From positions 1-32,373 of the forward strand of contig JAQVQA010000006.1 of assembly GCA_028701835.1 (NCBI GenBank): a DNA stretch of 32,373 bases. The letters are read 5' to 3'. The position numbers and the translations under genes were made by a program. The notes under the pieces were generated by a model. It was not told where the DNA came from. It did not search any database and saw only the letters and a list, made by a program, of their open reading frames with translations. Below are positions 8,548 through 17,315 of this stretch, piece by piece. How positions within the stretch are numbered: the first letter of the stretch is position 1; the number at the start of each line of letters is the position of its first letter. The stretch is from Candidatus Iainarchaeum sp. (GTDB lineage Archaea > Iainarchaeota > Iainarchaeia > Iainarchaeales > JAAZKV01).

Positions 8548-9213
8548 ATGAAGAACAAAAAAGCATTACTCTTAATGTCTGGAGGAATTGATTCACCCGT
8601 AGCAGGAAAATTAGCCATTGAAAACGGATACAAAATTTATGCAATTCATTTTTCTCAAGAACCATTCACTGATTCTACCCCTAAATTAAAATCAATTGCA
8701 TTATGTAAACTATTAGGACTAAAAGAAATCATTATTGTAAATGCAGGCGAAGAATTCAAAGAAATTGCTGATAATAGTTACCGAGAGTATTATTTTATTC
8801 TAATTAAAAGATTCATGATGAAAGTATCTGAATTAATTGCAGAAGAGAAAAAAATTGATTATTTAATAACAGGAGAGAGTATAGGACAAGTAAGTTCACA
8901 AACCCTAAGTAACCTAAACACAATAAATCAAAGCACCAAAATCGAGATTCTTAGACCAGTTCTATTCAAAAACAAGCAAGAAATAATTGATTTAAGTAAA
9001 AAATACGAGTACTTTGAAACATCAAAAGGACCAGAGATGTGCGATGCTCTTGCTAGCGGAAACCCAAGAACCCAAAGCACAATAGAACAAATACTAAAAG
9101 AAGAAGAGAAATGCAACATGAATCAATTAGTTAAAAGAACATTAAGAAAAATAACAATTGAAAAAACAAATCAAGAAATAACCTTTTCGAAAAAACTAAA
9201 TAGTTGTAATTAA
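8548..9213 (+). CDS. thiI: ThiI catalytic (PP-loop/AANH) half as a stand-alone protein; no THUMP domain
   Basis: LLLMSGGIDSPVAGKLA, YLITGESIGQVSSQTLSNL, ILRPVLFKNKQEIIDLSKKY match the ThiI C-terminal domain. Confidence 0.88.
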   Translation: MKNKKALLLMSGGIDSPVAGKLAIENGYKIYAIHFSQEPFTDSTPKLKSIALCKLLGLKEIIIVNAGEEFKEIADNSYREYYFILIKRFMMKVSELIAEEKKIDYLITGESIGQVSSQTLSNLNTINQSTKIEILRPVLFKNKQEIIDLSKKYEYFETSKGPEMCDALASGNPRTQSTIEQILKEEEKCNMNQLVKRTLRKITIEKTNQEITFSKKLNSCN

Positions 9214-9223
9214 CTAAATTAAT

Positions 9224-9697
9224 ATGCAAGAAAAAATAAAAATAGCTTCTTGGGAAACTTTAAACTCTTCACAAAAAAAAGCTTCAATGAAACTAATTGA
9301 CGAAAAAATACCTTCACTTGGAAAATACACTACAATTTTTCTTCAAAAAGCGCTGGATAAAAAATTCAATCGAATAAATGCAGAAAAAAATATTGCTTTA
9401 GTAGCACTTGAAGAAGAAAAAGTAATAGGAATTGTTGTAGCGAGAAAAGACTTGAATAGAAAACAATTATGGATTAGATTCGTTGCAGGAAAATACTCAA
9501 GAGGAGTAGTTGATTATGTTAAAAAAAATAAAAATACTCCTATAGTTTCAATGATTAAAAAAATAATTAGAAGAGCAGAAAAAGAAAGGTTTGAAACAAT
9601 GCCCCAAACACCACAAACAAAATCGGGTAAAGCAATGCTTGTTAAAAGAATACAAAAAATCCTTCCAAAAACAAAAAGAACTTTTAGATTACATTAA
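9224..9697 (+). CDS. Hypothetical protein
   Basis: 157-aa ORF immediately downstream of and co-directional with the ThiI half; no confident family. Confidence 0.65.
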   Translation: MQEKIKIASWETLNSSQKKASMKLIDEKIPSLGKYTTIFLQKALDKKFNRINAEKNIALVALEEEKVIGIVVARKDLNRKQLWIRFVAGKYSRGVVDYVKKNKNTPIVSMIKKIIRRAEKERFETMPQTPQTKSGKAMLVKRIQKILPKTKRTFRLH

Positions 9698-9738
9698 ACA
9701 AAACAACTAATAATACTATCCTATAAAAAATAATTTAA

Positions 9739-10023
9739 ATGGAAATATCTGATTACACTGGAAAACCTTGTAGAACAAAAATGGCTTACGAGTTCCTACC
9801 AAAAAGAAACACTCTAATTAATCTTGAAAAAGCAAGTGAAGAATTAAAATCAGTTGCAATAGTCGAAGTAAAAACAAAGATTCTTTTAATATTGAAAATA
9901 AACTTTGCAACAGTCTCTTTATTTCCTTCAGGAAAAATTCTAGTTAGAGGAGAAAGAGAAGAAGCTAAAGCAAAAGAAATAGCAAAAAAAATATTAGAAA
10001 GTATAAAAGAAAGTGTTAAATAA
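9739..10023 (+). CDS. Small protein with possible single TBP-like repeat
   Basis: LLILKINFATVSLFPSGKILVRGEREEAKAKEIAKKILESIK resembles one lobe of TBP (..[28 protein letters not shown]..). Confidence 0.5.
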   Translation: MEISDYTGKPCRTKMAYEFLPKRNTLINLEKASEELKSVAIVEVKTKILLILKINFATVSLFPSGKILVRGEREEAKAKEIAKKILESIKESVK

Positions 10024-10052
10024 GGTAAACAACCAATTTTTAATTACCTTAA

Positions 10053-10083
10053 AATTATGACTAACTCGAATTTAGTCATAATT
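10053..10083. promoter_or_regulatory. Perfect 12-bp inverted repeat just upstream of the DUF4013 Shine-Dalgarno
   Basis: AATTATGACTAA-ctcgaat-TTAGTCATAATT. Confidence 0.6.
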
Positions 10084-10104
10084 AAAAAAAAAGGAGGAAG
10101 AAAA

Positions 10105-10800
10105 ATGGTTGAATATATTGAAGCAATAAAAAAACCATTCTCTGACTTAAAAACCCTAGGAATAGGCTCAATTATTGCAGCTATCCCTCTAGTAAACTTA
10201 CTAGTAAGTGGATATGGTGCAGCAACAGCCCAAGACGTTTTAAAGAAAAAAAATAAGTTAAGAGAATGGAAACTAAATGATTTGAAGGACTACATAATCA
10301 AATTATTGATTGTACTAGTAATTCAAATAACTTATGTAATAATTCCAATAATAATAATCCTTGCAGGAGTAGGAACAGCAATAGCAACAGCTTTGCCAAC
10401 TATTCTAAACAGTGCAGGGGACCCAACTGCAATAGTTAATTCACTAATGCCAAGCATAATTGCAGGAGGCCCAATAATTCTAATAGGAGGATTACTACTA
10501 TTAGTATCTGCTTTTTTAGCCCCAATAGCTACAATGAAGTGGATAAAAAAGGACAAACTAGGCGCAGCTTTTGAAATCGGAAAAGTCGTTAAAAATGCCT
10601 TAACTATAGATTACATATTATCACTAATAGTAATTTTTGGTTATACAATAATTCTAGGTTTGTTAGTAGGAATAATAACAGGAATATTGGCTTTAATCCC
10701 AGTAATAGGATGGGTTTTAGCGTTGATAATAACGGGTGGTATGACATTCGCTTTAACAACAACACAATTCACTATCCTAGCACAAGTAGTTAAAGACTAA
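10105..10800 (+). CDS. DUF4013-like multi-pass membrane protein
   Basis: Start revised from 10057 to 10105 because of aaGGAGGaag SD 7 nt upstream; several TM segments. Confidence 0.8.
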   Translation: MVEYIEAIKKPFSDLKTLGIGSIIAAIPLVNLLVSGYGAATAQDVLKKKNKLREWKLNDLKDYIIKLLIVLVIQITYVIIPIIIILAGVGTAIATALPTILNSAGDPTAIVNSLMPSIIAGGPIILIGGLLLLVSAFLAPIATMKWIKKDKLGAAFEIGKVVKNALTIDYILSLIVIFGYTIILGLLVGIITGILALIPVIGWVLALIITGGMTFALTTTQFTILAQVVKD

Positions 10801-10814
10801 AAAAAAATTAATTA

Positions 10815-10855
10815 GAGTAGGGTTTTGAAACAAAACTCTACTCGAATCTTTTTTT
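10815..10855 (+). terminator. Intrinsic terminator-like hairpin
   Basis: GAGTAGGGTTTTG-aaa-CAAAACTCTACTC (13 bp with one G-U) followed by gaatcttttttt. Confidence 0.65.
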
Positions 10856-10958
10856 AAAAAACAAAACATTAAATACTTTTAAAATTATTTTAATACTTAA
10901 TTAAACAATAGTTTTGTAATTAACTAAATTAGTTAAATAAATTAAATGAGTGAATTAA

Positions 10959-11387
10959 ATGACTTACTTGGATAAAGAATGTTTATTTTGCAAATTTGTT
11001 AGAAAAGAAATTCCTTGCAAAATTGTTTTTGAGAATAGTAAAGTAATGGCTTTTTTAGATATTAATCCAGCAGGAAAACTATCAGGGCACACTCTTATAA
11101 TACCAAAAAAACACTTTGCACAATTAGAAGAAATAGAAGACTCTTATTTAGAAGAAATAATTAAAACTGCTAAAAGACTCTCAAAAGCAATTAGAAAAAC
11201 AAGTGGGGCAGAAGGAATAAACCTAATTCAAAATAATGGTAAAGTCGCAGGACAAGTAATAATGCACGCCCACTTTCATTTAATTCCAAGAAAACACGCT
11301 GACGGGATAAGATTAAACGAGAATAGAAGAAACATTAAACCCCTAGAACTTACTCAAACAGCAAAAGCTATTAAAGAAAACCTCTAA
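10959..11387 (+). CDS. HIT (histidine triad) family protein
   Basis: CLFCKFVRKEIPCKIVFE ... GQVIMHAHFHLIPR. Confidence 0.93.
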   Translation: MTYLDKECLFCKFVRKEIPCKIVFENSKVMAFLDINPAGKLSGHTLIIPKKHFAQLEEIEDSYLEEIIKTAKRLSKAIRKTSGAEGINLIQNNGKVAGQVIMHAHFHLIPRKHADGIRLNENRRNIKPLELTQTAKAIKENL

Positions 11388-11390
11388 AAG

Positions 11391-11665
11391 TTCGGATTTT
11401 GCTTCCCTTAAAGGAAGATGTTGTTTGAATTCTAAACACTCAAAGTATTAATCAAACAAGAATAGTATATATGCTAAAGAAAAAAAGACACGCTAAAGAA
11501 TTGGTGTGCCCCAACACTTTTTTTCTTGAAAATAACTTAAATAGTTAAAAAGACATTTTGTGAGCAAGAATTTATCTAAAAAAGGAATCACCCCTCAATA
11601 GATAAGGACTTGCTCCAAATTCTTTCCACCGGAAAAAAGGTTAGGAAAACCTTAAAGACGAGTGG
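11391..11665 (+). ncRNA. Candidate structured RNA locus or long structured mcm leader (strand assumed)
   Basis: Consecutive hairpins: CTTCC/GGAAG within TTCGGAT/GTTTGAA (11391-11429); AAGAAAAAAAG/CTTTTTTTCTT (11477-11527); GAGCAAG-aat-TTATCTA/TAGATAA-gga-CTTGCTC (11562-11615); CCAC..AAGGTT/AACCTT..GTGG (11626-11665). Confidence 0.4.
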
Positions 11666-11690
11666 AATAAGATAATACTTAAATAAAGAG

Positions 11691-14600
11691 TTGGGGAAAA
11701 TGGATTTAAACTTAGAAGAAATAGAAAAATCTCAAGGTTCTTTGTACCTAGAACGCTTTGAAGAATTCTTTAACTTAGAATACAAAAAACAAATAGAACG
11801 AATAATTGAATCCTACCCTGAAAACAAAACAGTTACAGTTGATTTTAAAATACTTGAAAAATTTGATCCTACCCTAGCTGATGAATTATTAGATAATCCT
11901 GATCCAGTTCTACAAGCAGCTCATAATGCTATTCAAAACATTCACTTACCAACCCTAACAACCGAAGCATTCAAACCACATGTTAGATTCAATAACTTAC
12001 CAAAAGACAGGGAAATTGATATTAGAAATGTTGGTTCCAAACACTTAGGAAAACTATTAAGCGTAGAAGGACTAGTAAGACAAATAACTGATGTTTTACC
12101 AAAACTCACTATGGCTGTTTGGAAATGCAAGCGATGCGGAAATGTATACAGAATCCCTCAAGAAAAACAACAACTCCACCCCCCAAGCATGTGCGAATGC
12201 CACTCAAAAGAATTTGCTCTAGAAGAAGATAAAAGTGAGTTCATTGATTATCAAAAAGTTCAAGTACAAGAAACATTAGAAAAATTAAAAGGAAACGAGC
12301 AAGCAACTTATTTAGATGTTTATGTAAGCGATGACTTAGTTAATAAAGTAGCAGCAGGAGACAAAACAAAATTTGTTGGAGTACTAAGACTCGTACCACC
12401 ACAAAAAGATAAAAAAACTGTTTATGGAAGATTCTTAGAAGTTAATTCACTAGAAGAAACTGCAAAAGAATTCTCTGAAGTAGATATAACAAAAGAAGAA
12501 GAAGACGAAATAAAAAAACTTGCAAAAAACCCTCAAATTTATGAAATGCTCGCACAAAGTGTCGCTCCTGCAATTTACGGACACGAAACAGTAAAAGAAA
12601 GTATTGCACTCGAACTCTTTGGAGGAGTAACAAAACACTTGCCAAACGATCAAAAAATCAGGGGAAACATTCACATTTTATTAATCGGCGATCCTGGGTG
12701 CTTGGTTGGCGATGAAAGAGTTGTGATGGGAAACGGGTCTATAAAAAAGATAAAAGATTTAGGAAAAACTCACTTAGAAGAGATTGATTTACAAGTTCTT
12801 ACAGGAGAAGGCGGAAAAAAAAGGGCAAAAGCAAAGACCTTCTTTAAGTACCAAAAAAAAGAAGTGATGGAAATAATTACTGAGAGCGGAAAGAGAATAA
12901 AAGGAACCTTAGATCACCCGCTTCTTTTTGTATCAAATAAAAACGGAAAAGTAAAAAGGGAATGGAAAAGGTTAGATGAATTCAAGGTTAATGAAAAAGT
13001 AGCAGTAATAAATTACATTCCTTGTACTATCACAAAACCAATAAATTCTAATTTTGAGTTAATGAAACCTACCTTAGGACCTAAATTTAAAGGAAAAATT
13101 CCTGAAAAAGTCACTTCGGATCTTGCCTCTCTTTTAGGGTATATGCTGGGTGATGGAGGGGTGAGAGAAAAAGAAGCATACCTAGTAGTTGCAGATCATG
13201 AAAAAGAACTTCTCCCAAAATTAACTAAATTAATAAAAAAATTATTTGATGTTGAACCTTCAATAACCTCAAAAAAACAAGAAGGAAAAAACGAAATTAT
13301 GCACAGAGTAGTAATACATTCAAGAGATATTGCACATAATTTAATGATGTTAAGAGAAAAAAGAGTTCCTCAAATAATAATGGGTTCTGGAAACAAAATT
13401 GTTAAAGACTTTTTGAAGTGGCTTTATCAAGCAGATGGTTGTGTTTTTAGCAAAGGAATAGGAAACAGATCAGTTTCTCTAAAAGCAAAAAATATTGAAT
13501 TATTAAGAGATGTGCAAGTTCTTTTGCTCAGATACAGTATTCATTCAAGAATAGTTGGAAACAATTTAATGATAAGAAGAGGAGAGTCAATAAAAAAATT
13601 TGGAAAAGAAATAGGATTTGTATCAACCAAAAAAGTTTTGAAAATGAAAACTGCAGTTAAAAATACAAAAATTCATGAAAGATTCAAACAACAAAAAAGT
13701 GAAAAAATAGTAAAAATAATCAAACACGGTTTAGAAGAAGTTTATGATATCGAAGTTTTAAATGTACACAGATTCATCGCAAATGGAATAGTATCACACA
13801 ACTGTGGAAAATCACAATTATTACAAGCTGCAAACAAAATAGCTCCAAAGAGTATATATGTTACTGGAAAAACTACTACCGGCGCAGGACTAACAGCAAC
13901 TGCGGTTAAAGACGAATTTGGGGAAGGGGGTTGGACTCTAAAAGCAGGTGCCCTTGTTTTAAGTTCTGGGGGAGTATGCATGGCGGATGAACTTGACAAA
14001 ATGGATCCAGAGGATAGAAGTGCACTGCACGAAGCAATGGAACAAGGAATGATTTCTGTTGCAAAAGCAGGAATAGTTTCAAGATTCAAAGCCGATGCTT
14101 CACTACTTGCAGCAGCTAACCCAAAATATTCTAGATTTGATAAATTCCAACCCTTCCTTGAACAAATAAACTTACCATCATCATTAATCTCCAGATTCGA
14201 CTTATTTTTTATGATTAGAGATATTCTTGATAAAACTCAAGACACAAAAATATCAGAACATATTCTAAAAACTCACCAAAGTGGAGAAAAATTAATGCAA
14301 TACGGGAAAAAAGGAATTTCTCTTAAAAAAGAAGAAAAAGAAGAGATTGATAAAAGAACAAAACCAAGCATAGATGCAGAAATATTTAGAAAATATGTTT
14401 CACTCGCAAGACAAAAATGCTTCCCAATACTAAGTCAAGAAGCTATTGAAAAAATATCTGACTTTTATGTTGGCTTACGTGACCAAGGAAGACAACAAGG
14501 ATCCTATGCAGCAACAGCAAGACAACTCGAAGGACTGGTGAGACTAGCTGAAGCAAGTGCAAGAGTAAGATTAAATGACTTAGTAGAAATAGAGGACGCA

Positions 14601-14921
14601 GAAAGAGCAATACGATTAGTTAGAAAATCCTTAGAAGAAACAGTAACTGACCCAGAAACAGGAAGAATTGACATTGATATTGTAACAACAGGAGTAACTC
14701 AAGCAAAACAAAACGCGATTAGCCAAGTACTACACATAATAAAAGAGCAAATGGGAACAGGAATAGACATGGTACCCTACGAAGAAATAGTGCTAAAAGC
14801 CATGGAAAAAGGGATTGATGAAGAAAAAGTAAAACTAGCTATTGAAGAACTAACAAAAAAAGGAGACATATATTCTCCACGCTACCACTTCCTAAAACCA
14901 ACTACAAACAAACCAAGTTAA
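11691..14921 (+). CDS. mcm: MCM replicative helicase precursor containing an intein (start TTG 11691 or ATG 11700)
   Basis: Zn-binding CKRCG..CEC, split Walker A GDPG-C...N-CGKSQLLQ, GGVCMADELDKMDPEDRSALHEAMEQ, SRFDLFF arginine finger region. Confidence 0.97.
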   Translation: MGKMDLNLEEIEKSQGSLYLERFEEFFNLEYKKQIERIIESYPENKTVTVDFKILEKFDPTLADELLDNPDPVLQAAHNAIQNIHLPTLTTEAFKPHVRFNNLPKDREIDIRNVGSKHLGKLLSVEGLVRQITDVLPKLTMAVWKCKRCGNVYRIPQEKQQLHPPSMCECHSKEFALEEDKSEFIDYQKVQVQETLEKLKGNEQATYLDVYVSDDLVNKVAAGDKTKFVGVLRLVPPQKDKKTVYGRFLEVNSLEETAKEFSEVDITKEEEDEIKKLAKNPQIYEMLAQSVAPAIYGHETVKESIALELFGGVTKHLPNDQKIRGNIHILLIGDPGCLVGDERVVMGNGSIKKIKDLGKTHLEEIDLQVLTGEGGKKRAKAKTFFKYQKKEVMEIITESGKRIKGTLDHPLLFVSNKNGKVKREWKRLDEFKVNEKVAVINYIPCTITKPINSNFELMKPTLGPKFKGKIPEKVTSDLASLLGYMLGDGGVREKEAYLVVADHEKELLPKLTKLIKKLFDVEPSITSKKQEGKNEIMHRVVIHSRDIAHNLMMLREKRVPQIIMGSGNKIVKDFLKWLYQADGCVFSKGIGNRSVSLKAKNIELLRDVQVLLLRYSIHSRIVGNNLMIRRGESIKKFGKEIGFVSTKKVLKMKTAVKNTKIHERFKQQKSEKIVKIIKHGLEEVYDIEVLNVHRFIANGIVSHNCGKSQLLQAANKIAPKSIYVTGKTTTGAGLTATAVKDEFGEGGWTLKAGALVLSSGGVCMADELDKMDPEDRSALHEAMEQGMISVAKAGIVSRFKADASLLAAANPKYSRFDKFQPFLEQINLPSSLISRFDLFFMIRDILDKTQDTKISEHILKTHQSGEKLMQYGKKGISLKKEEKEEIDKRTKPSIDAEIFRKYVSLARQKCFPILSQEAIEKISDFYVGLRDQGRQQGSYAATARQLEGLVRLAEASARVRLNDLVEIEDAERAIRLVRKSLEETVTDPETGRIDIDIVTTGVTQAKQNAISQVLHIIKEQMGTGIDMVPYEEIVLKAMEKGIDEEKVKLAIEELTKKGDIYSPRYHFLKPTTNKPS
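12699..13802 (+). mobile_element. Intein (368 aa) with LAGLIDADG homing endonuclease, in the MCM Walker A motif
   Basis: Begins Cys (CLVGDERVVMGNG), TLDHPLL block B, LGYMLGDGG and LYQADG dodecapeptide-like motifs, ends VHRFIANGIVSHN followed by Cys+1. Confidence 0.95.
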
Positions 14922-14984
14922 ATAAAATAAAAAAAAATCTTCAACAAGAACTAATTTAAATAACAAAAAACAATCTAATACTAA

Positions 14985-15872
14985 TTGATTAAGATGAAAC
15001 AAACAACCAAACAAAAAAAAAAGATTATTAAACAAAAAATAAAAAACCAAGACGAGAATTGGTTCACGACAGAAGCCATAACAAAACTAGGTTTAATATT
15101 TCTTGCAATTCAATTAATTGGTTTAATCATTGCACAAAACATTTATACACAAGGATACACTCAAGCACTATTCACTGAAAATATTAACGACGCAATTAAC
15201 GGAATATACTTATTTGGAATGATTATAATAACAACAATAATTTTTCTTTTAATAGTTAAATTCAAACGAACAAAAAAATTATTGTGGGGAGTAGAAATGC
15301 TTGCAATATTCTCTACTTCCTTGATAGTATTTTCTTCATTCTTCCCAACAAGTTACTTGACAGCACTAATACTTACCACAGTAATTTTTATCCTAAGATA
15401 TTCTCAAGTAAAAAATATTACAACAAGAAGCCTTGCAGCAGGAATTGCAATTATGGGAGCAGGAGCATACATAGGGACAAGCATAGGAATGATCCCCCTA
15501 GTTATTTTTGTTACAATCCTTTCACTATACGACATAATAGCAGTATTCTTTACAAAACACATGATACAAATAGGAAAAGAATCTACTCAAAACAACTACG
15601 CATTCACAATAGCAATCCCTACAAAAAAACACCACTTTGAAATAGGTAACGGAGATTTAGTAATTCCACTAGCACTAGCATCAAGCATAATAACAAGCGG
15701 ACCATTCACAAACAACTGGATTATTAGCGGATTAATTATTCTAATGAGTTACTTAGGAATCACTATAAGCTTACAATTCGTTTCAAAATACAAAACACCC
15801 ATGCCCGCACTCCCCCCACAAGTAATGTTAATGCTAATAACTATTCTCTTAGGATTAATTCTAGGAGCATAA
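14985..15872 (+). CDS. Presenilin/signal-peptide-peptidase family intramembrane aspartyl protease (A22-like)
   Basis: Multi-TM with YDIIAVF, GNGDLVIPL (GxGD) and PALPPQ (PAL) motifs. Confidence 0.88.
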   Translation: MIKMKQTTKQKKKIIKQKIKNQDENWFTTEAITKLGLIFLAIQLIGLIIAQNIYTQGYTQALFTENINDAINGIYLFGMIIITTIIFLLIVKFKRTKKLLWGVEMLAIFSTSLIVFSSFFPTSYLTALILTTVIFILRYSQVKNITTRSLAAGIAIMGAGAYIGTSIGMIPLVIFVTILSLYDIIAVFFTKHMIQIGKESTQNNYAFTIAIPTKKHHFEIGNGDLVIPLALASSIITSGPFTNNWIISGLIILMSYLGITISLQFVSKYKTPMPALPPQVMLMLITILLGLILGA

Positions 15873-15953
15873 AAACAAAGCAAAATTAACTTTGTAAAGC
15901 AATTTATATAAGTTTTGTTAGGAAAAATACTTTATAACAAAAAGAGGAAAACA

Positions 15954-16361
15954 ATGACTAATTACGAAAACTTGCTTTTGAAAGCATATAATAGTATACC
16001 AAAAAAAGCTCTTACTCAAGAAAGATTTGAAGTACCTAAAGTAGATTCATTTCTTCAAGGAACAAAAACGATAGTCAAAGGATTCAATCAATTACTAGAT
16101 TCTATGAGAAGAGACAAAAAACATTTTATAAAATGGTTAATGAAAGAAACAGCCCTCCCAATAAGTGAAGTGAATAACCAATTAATAATAAACGGAAAAG
16201 TAAATTCATACCAATTAAACAAATTAATTGAATCATACTTTAAACAATTTATACTCTGCCCAGAATGCAAAAAACCTGATACTAAAGTAATAACAGAAGG
16301 CGGAACAAAACTGTTAAAATGTGAAGCATGCGGAGCCATAAAATCAGTTTCAGGACTATAA
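15954..16361 (+). CDS. Translation initiation factor aIF2 beta subunit
   Basis: Start revised from 15915; RFEVPKVDSFLQGTKTIVKGF, Zn ribbon CPECKKPDT...CEACGA. Confidence 0.94.
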   Translation: MTNYENLLLKAYNSIPKKALTQERFEVPKVDSFLQGTKTIVKGFNQLLDSMRRDKKHFIKWLMKETALPISEVNNQLIINGKVNSYQLNKLIESYFKQFILCPECKKPDTKVITEGGTKLLKCEACGAIKSVSGL

Positions 16362-16401
16362 AAACAACAAACAAATAAAAAAATTAAAGTGATTAGAAAA
16401 A

Positions 16402-16692
16402 ATGATTGCAAAAATCCATGAAATTGAGTACAGAACAATTCTTGCAGTATGTGACAAAGAACACATAGGTAAAGAATTTGAAGATGGAAAAATTTTTTTT
16501 AAAGCAAGTGAAAAATTTTATAATGGAAAAAAAATTACAAAAAAAGAACTTGAAGAATTATTACAACAAGCAGACTCTATTAATTTGTTTGGAAACAAAT
16601 GCGTAGAAATCGCACTCCAAAAACAACTAATAAGTGAAAAAAATATTATTTTAATTAAAGGAATAAAACACGCTCAAATTTACCGAGTTTGA
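16402..16692 (+). CDS. DUF424 protein
   Basis: LAVCDKEHIGKEFEDGKIFFKASEKFYNGKKI ... DSINLFGNKCVEIALQKQLI. Confidence 0.85.
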   Translation: MIAKIHEIEYRTILAVCDKEHIGKEFEDGKIFFKASEKFYNGKKITKKELEELLQQADSINLFGNKCVEIALQKQLISEKNIILIKGIKHAQIYRV

Positions 16693-16798
16693 AAAAATAA
16701 TCCAAAAGAGAGGTTTTAATACTTTAACTAAAAACAATTAATTATAAAACTGGTGAGAAAATATAGCAAACTTTAATTCGCAAAAAAGAAAAAACCAA

Positions 16799-17146
16799 AT
16801 GAACACAAAGAAAAAAACAACTACTACTCAAGCACCAAACCCTCAACAACAAGAAAACACTTACTTTAGAATGAGATTACCAAATTCAAGAGAATTAGAA
16901 CAATTCGCTTTAGTAATTCAATTAATGGGTTCCAACCAAGTCAAAGCCATTTGCGAAGACGGAAAAGAAAAACAATTTAGAATACCAGGAAAACTCTTGA
17001 AAAAAGTTTGGATAAGAGAAAATGATATAATAATAGTTAAATTGTGGGAATTTCAACCAAGCAAAGGAGATGTTGTTTGGAGATACCTTGGAAACCAAGT
17101 AGAGTGGCTAAAAAGAAACGGTAAATTAGATAAATTACCAATTTAA
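16799..17146 (+). CDS. Translation initiation factor aIF1A
   Basis: FRMRLPNSRELEQFALVIQLMGSNQVKAICEDGKEKQFRIPGKLLKKVWIRENDIIIV. Confidence 0.93.
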   Translation: MNTKKKTTTTQAPNPQQQENTYFRMRLPNSRELEQFALVIQLMGSNQVKAICEDGKEKQFRIPGKLLKKVWIRENDIIIVKLWEFQPSKGDVVWRYLGNQVEWLKRNGKLDKLPI

Positions 17147-17315
17147 AAAAATGCTTTTTTAAAAAAAAATTAATTATTTTAATACTCTAAAAAATTAATA
17201 AATTTAATGAATTAAAACTAATTTAAAAAAAATATTTTCAAAAATCAAAATTAAAAAAAAACGTTTAAAAAATAAAACATTAAGCGTTAAAAGAACAGCG
17301 CAAAATAAGATTTAT

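Noticed and set aside
10057-10104. Upstream start for the DUF4013 protein
   Set aside because: The ATG is within a 12-bp hairpin and a strong SD precedes ATG 10105.
11391-11665. RNase P RNA, SRP RNA or confirmed H/ACA guide
   Set aside because: No RNase P core motif or SRP helix 8 motif seen; no clear kink-turn and only a weak ANA box for H/ACA, so left as an unassigned candidate.
13742-14089. Antisense ORF within mcm (and similar antisense ORFs at 1396-1756, 12442-12674, 16088-16438, 17597-18043, 19799-20632, 20580-21137, 28694-29032, 29366-29644)
   Set aside because: Opposite strand of well-supported conserved genes, low-complexity or hydrophobic translations with no recognisable family.
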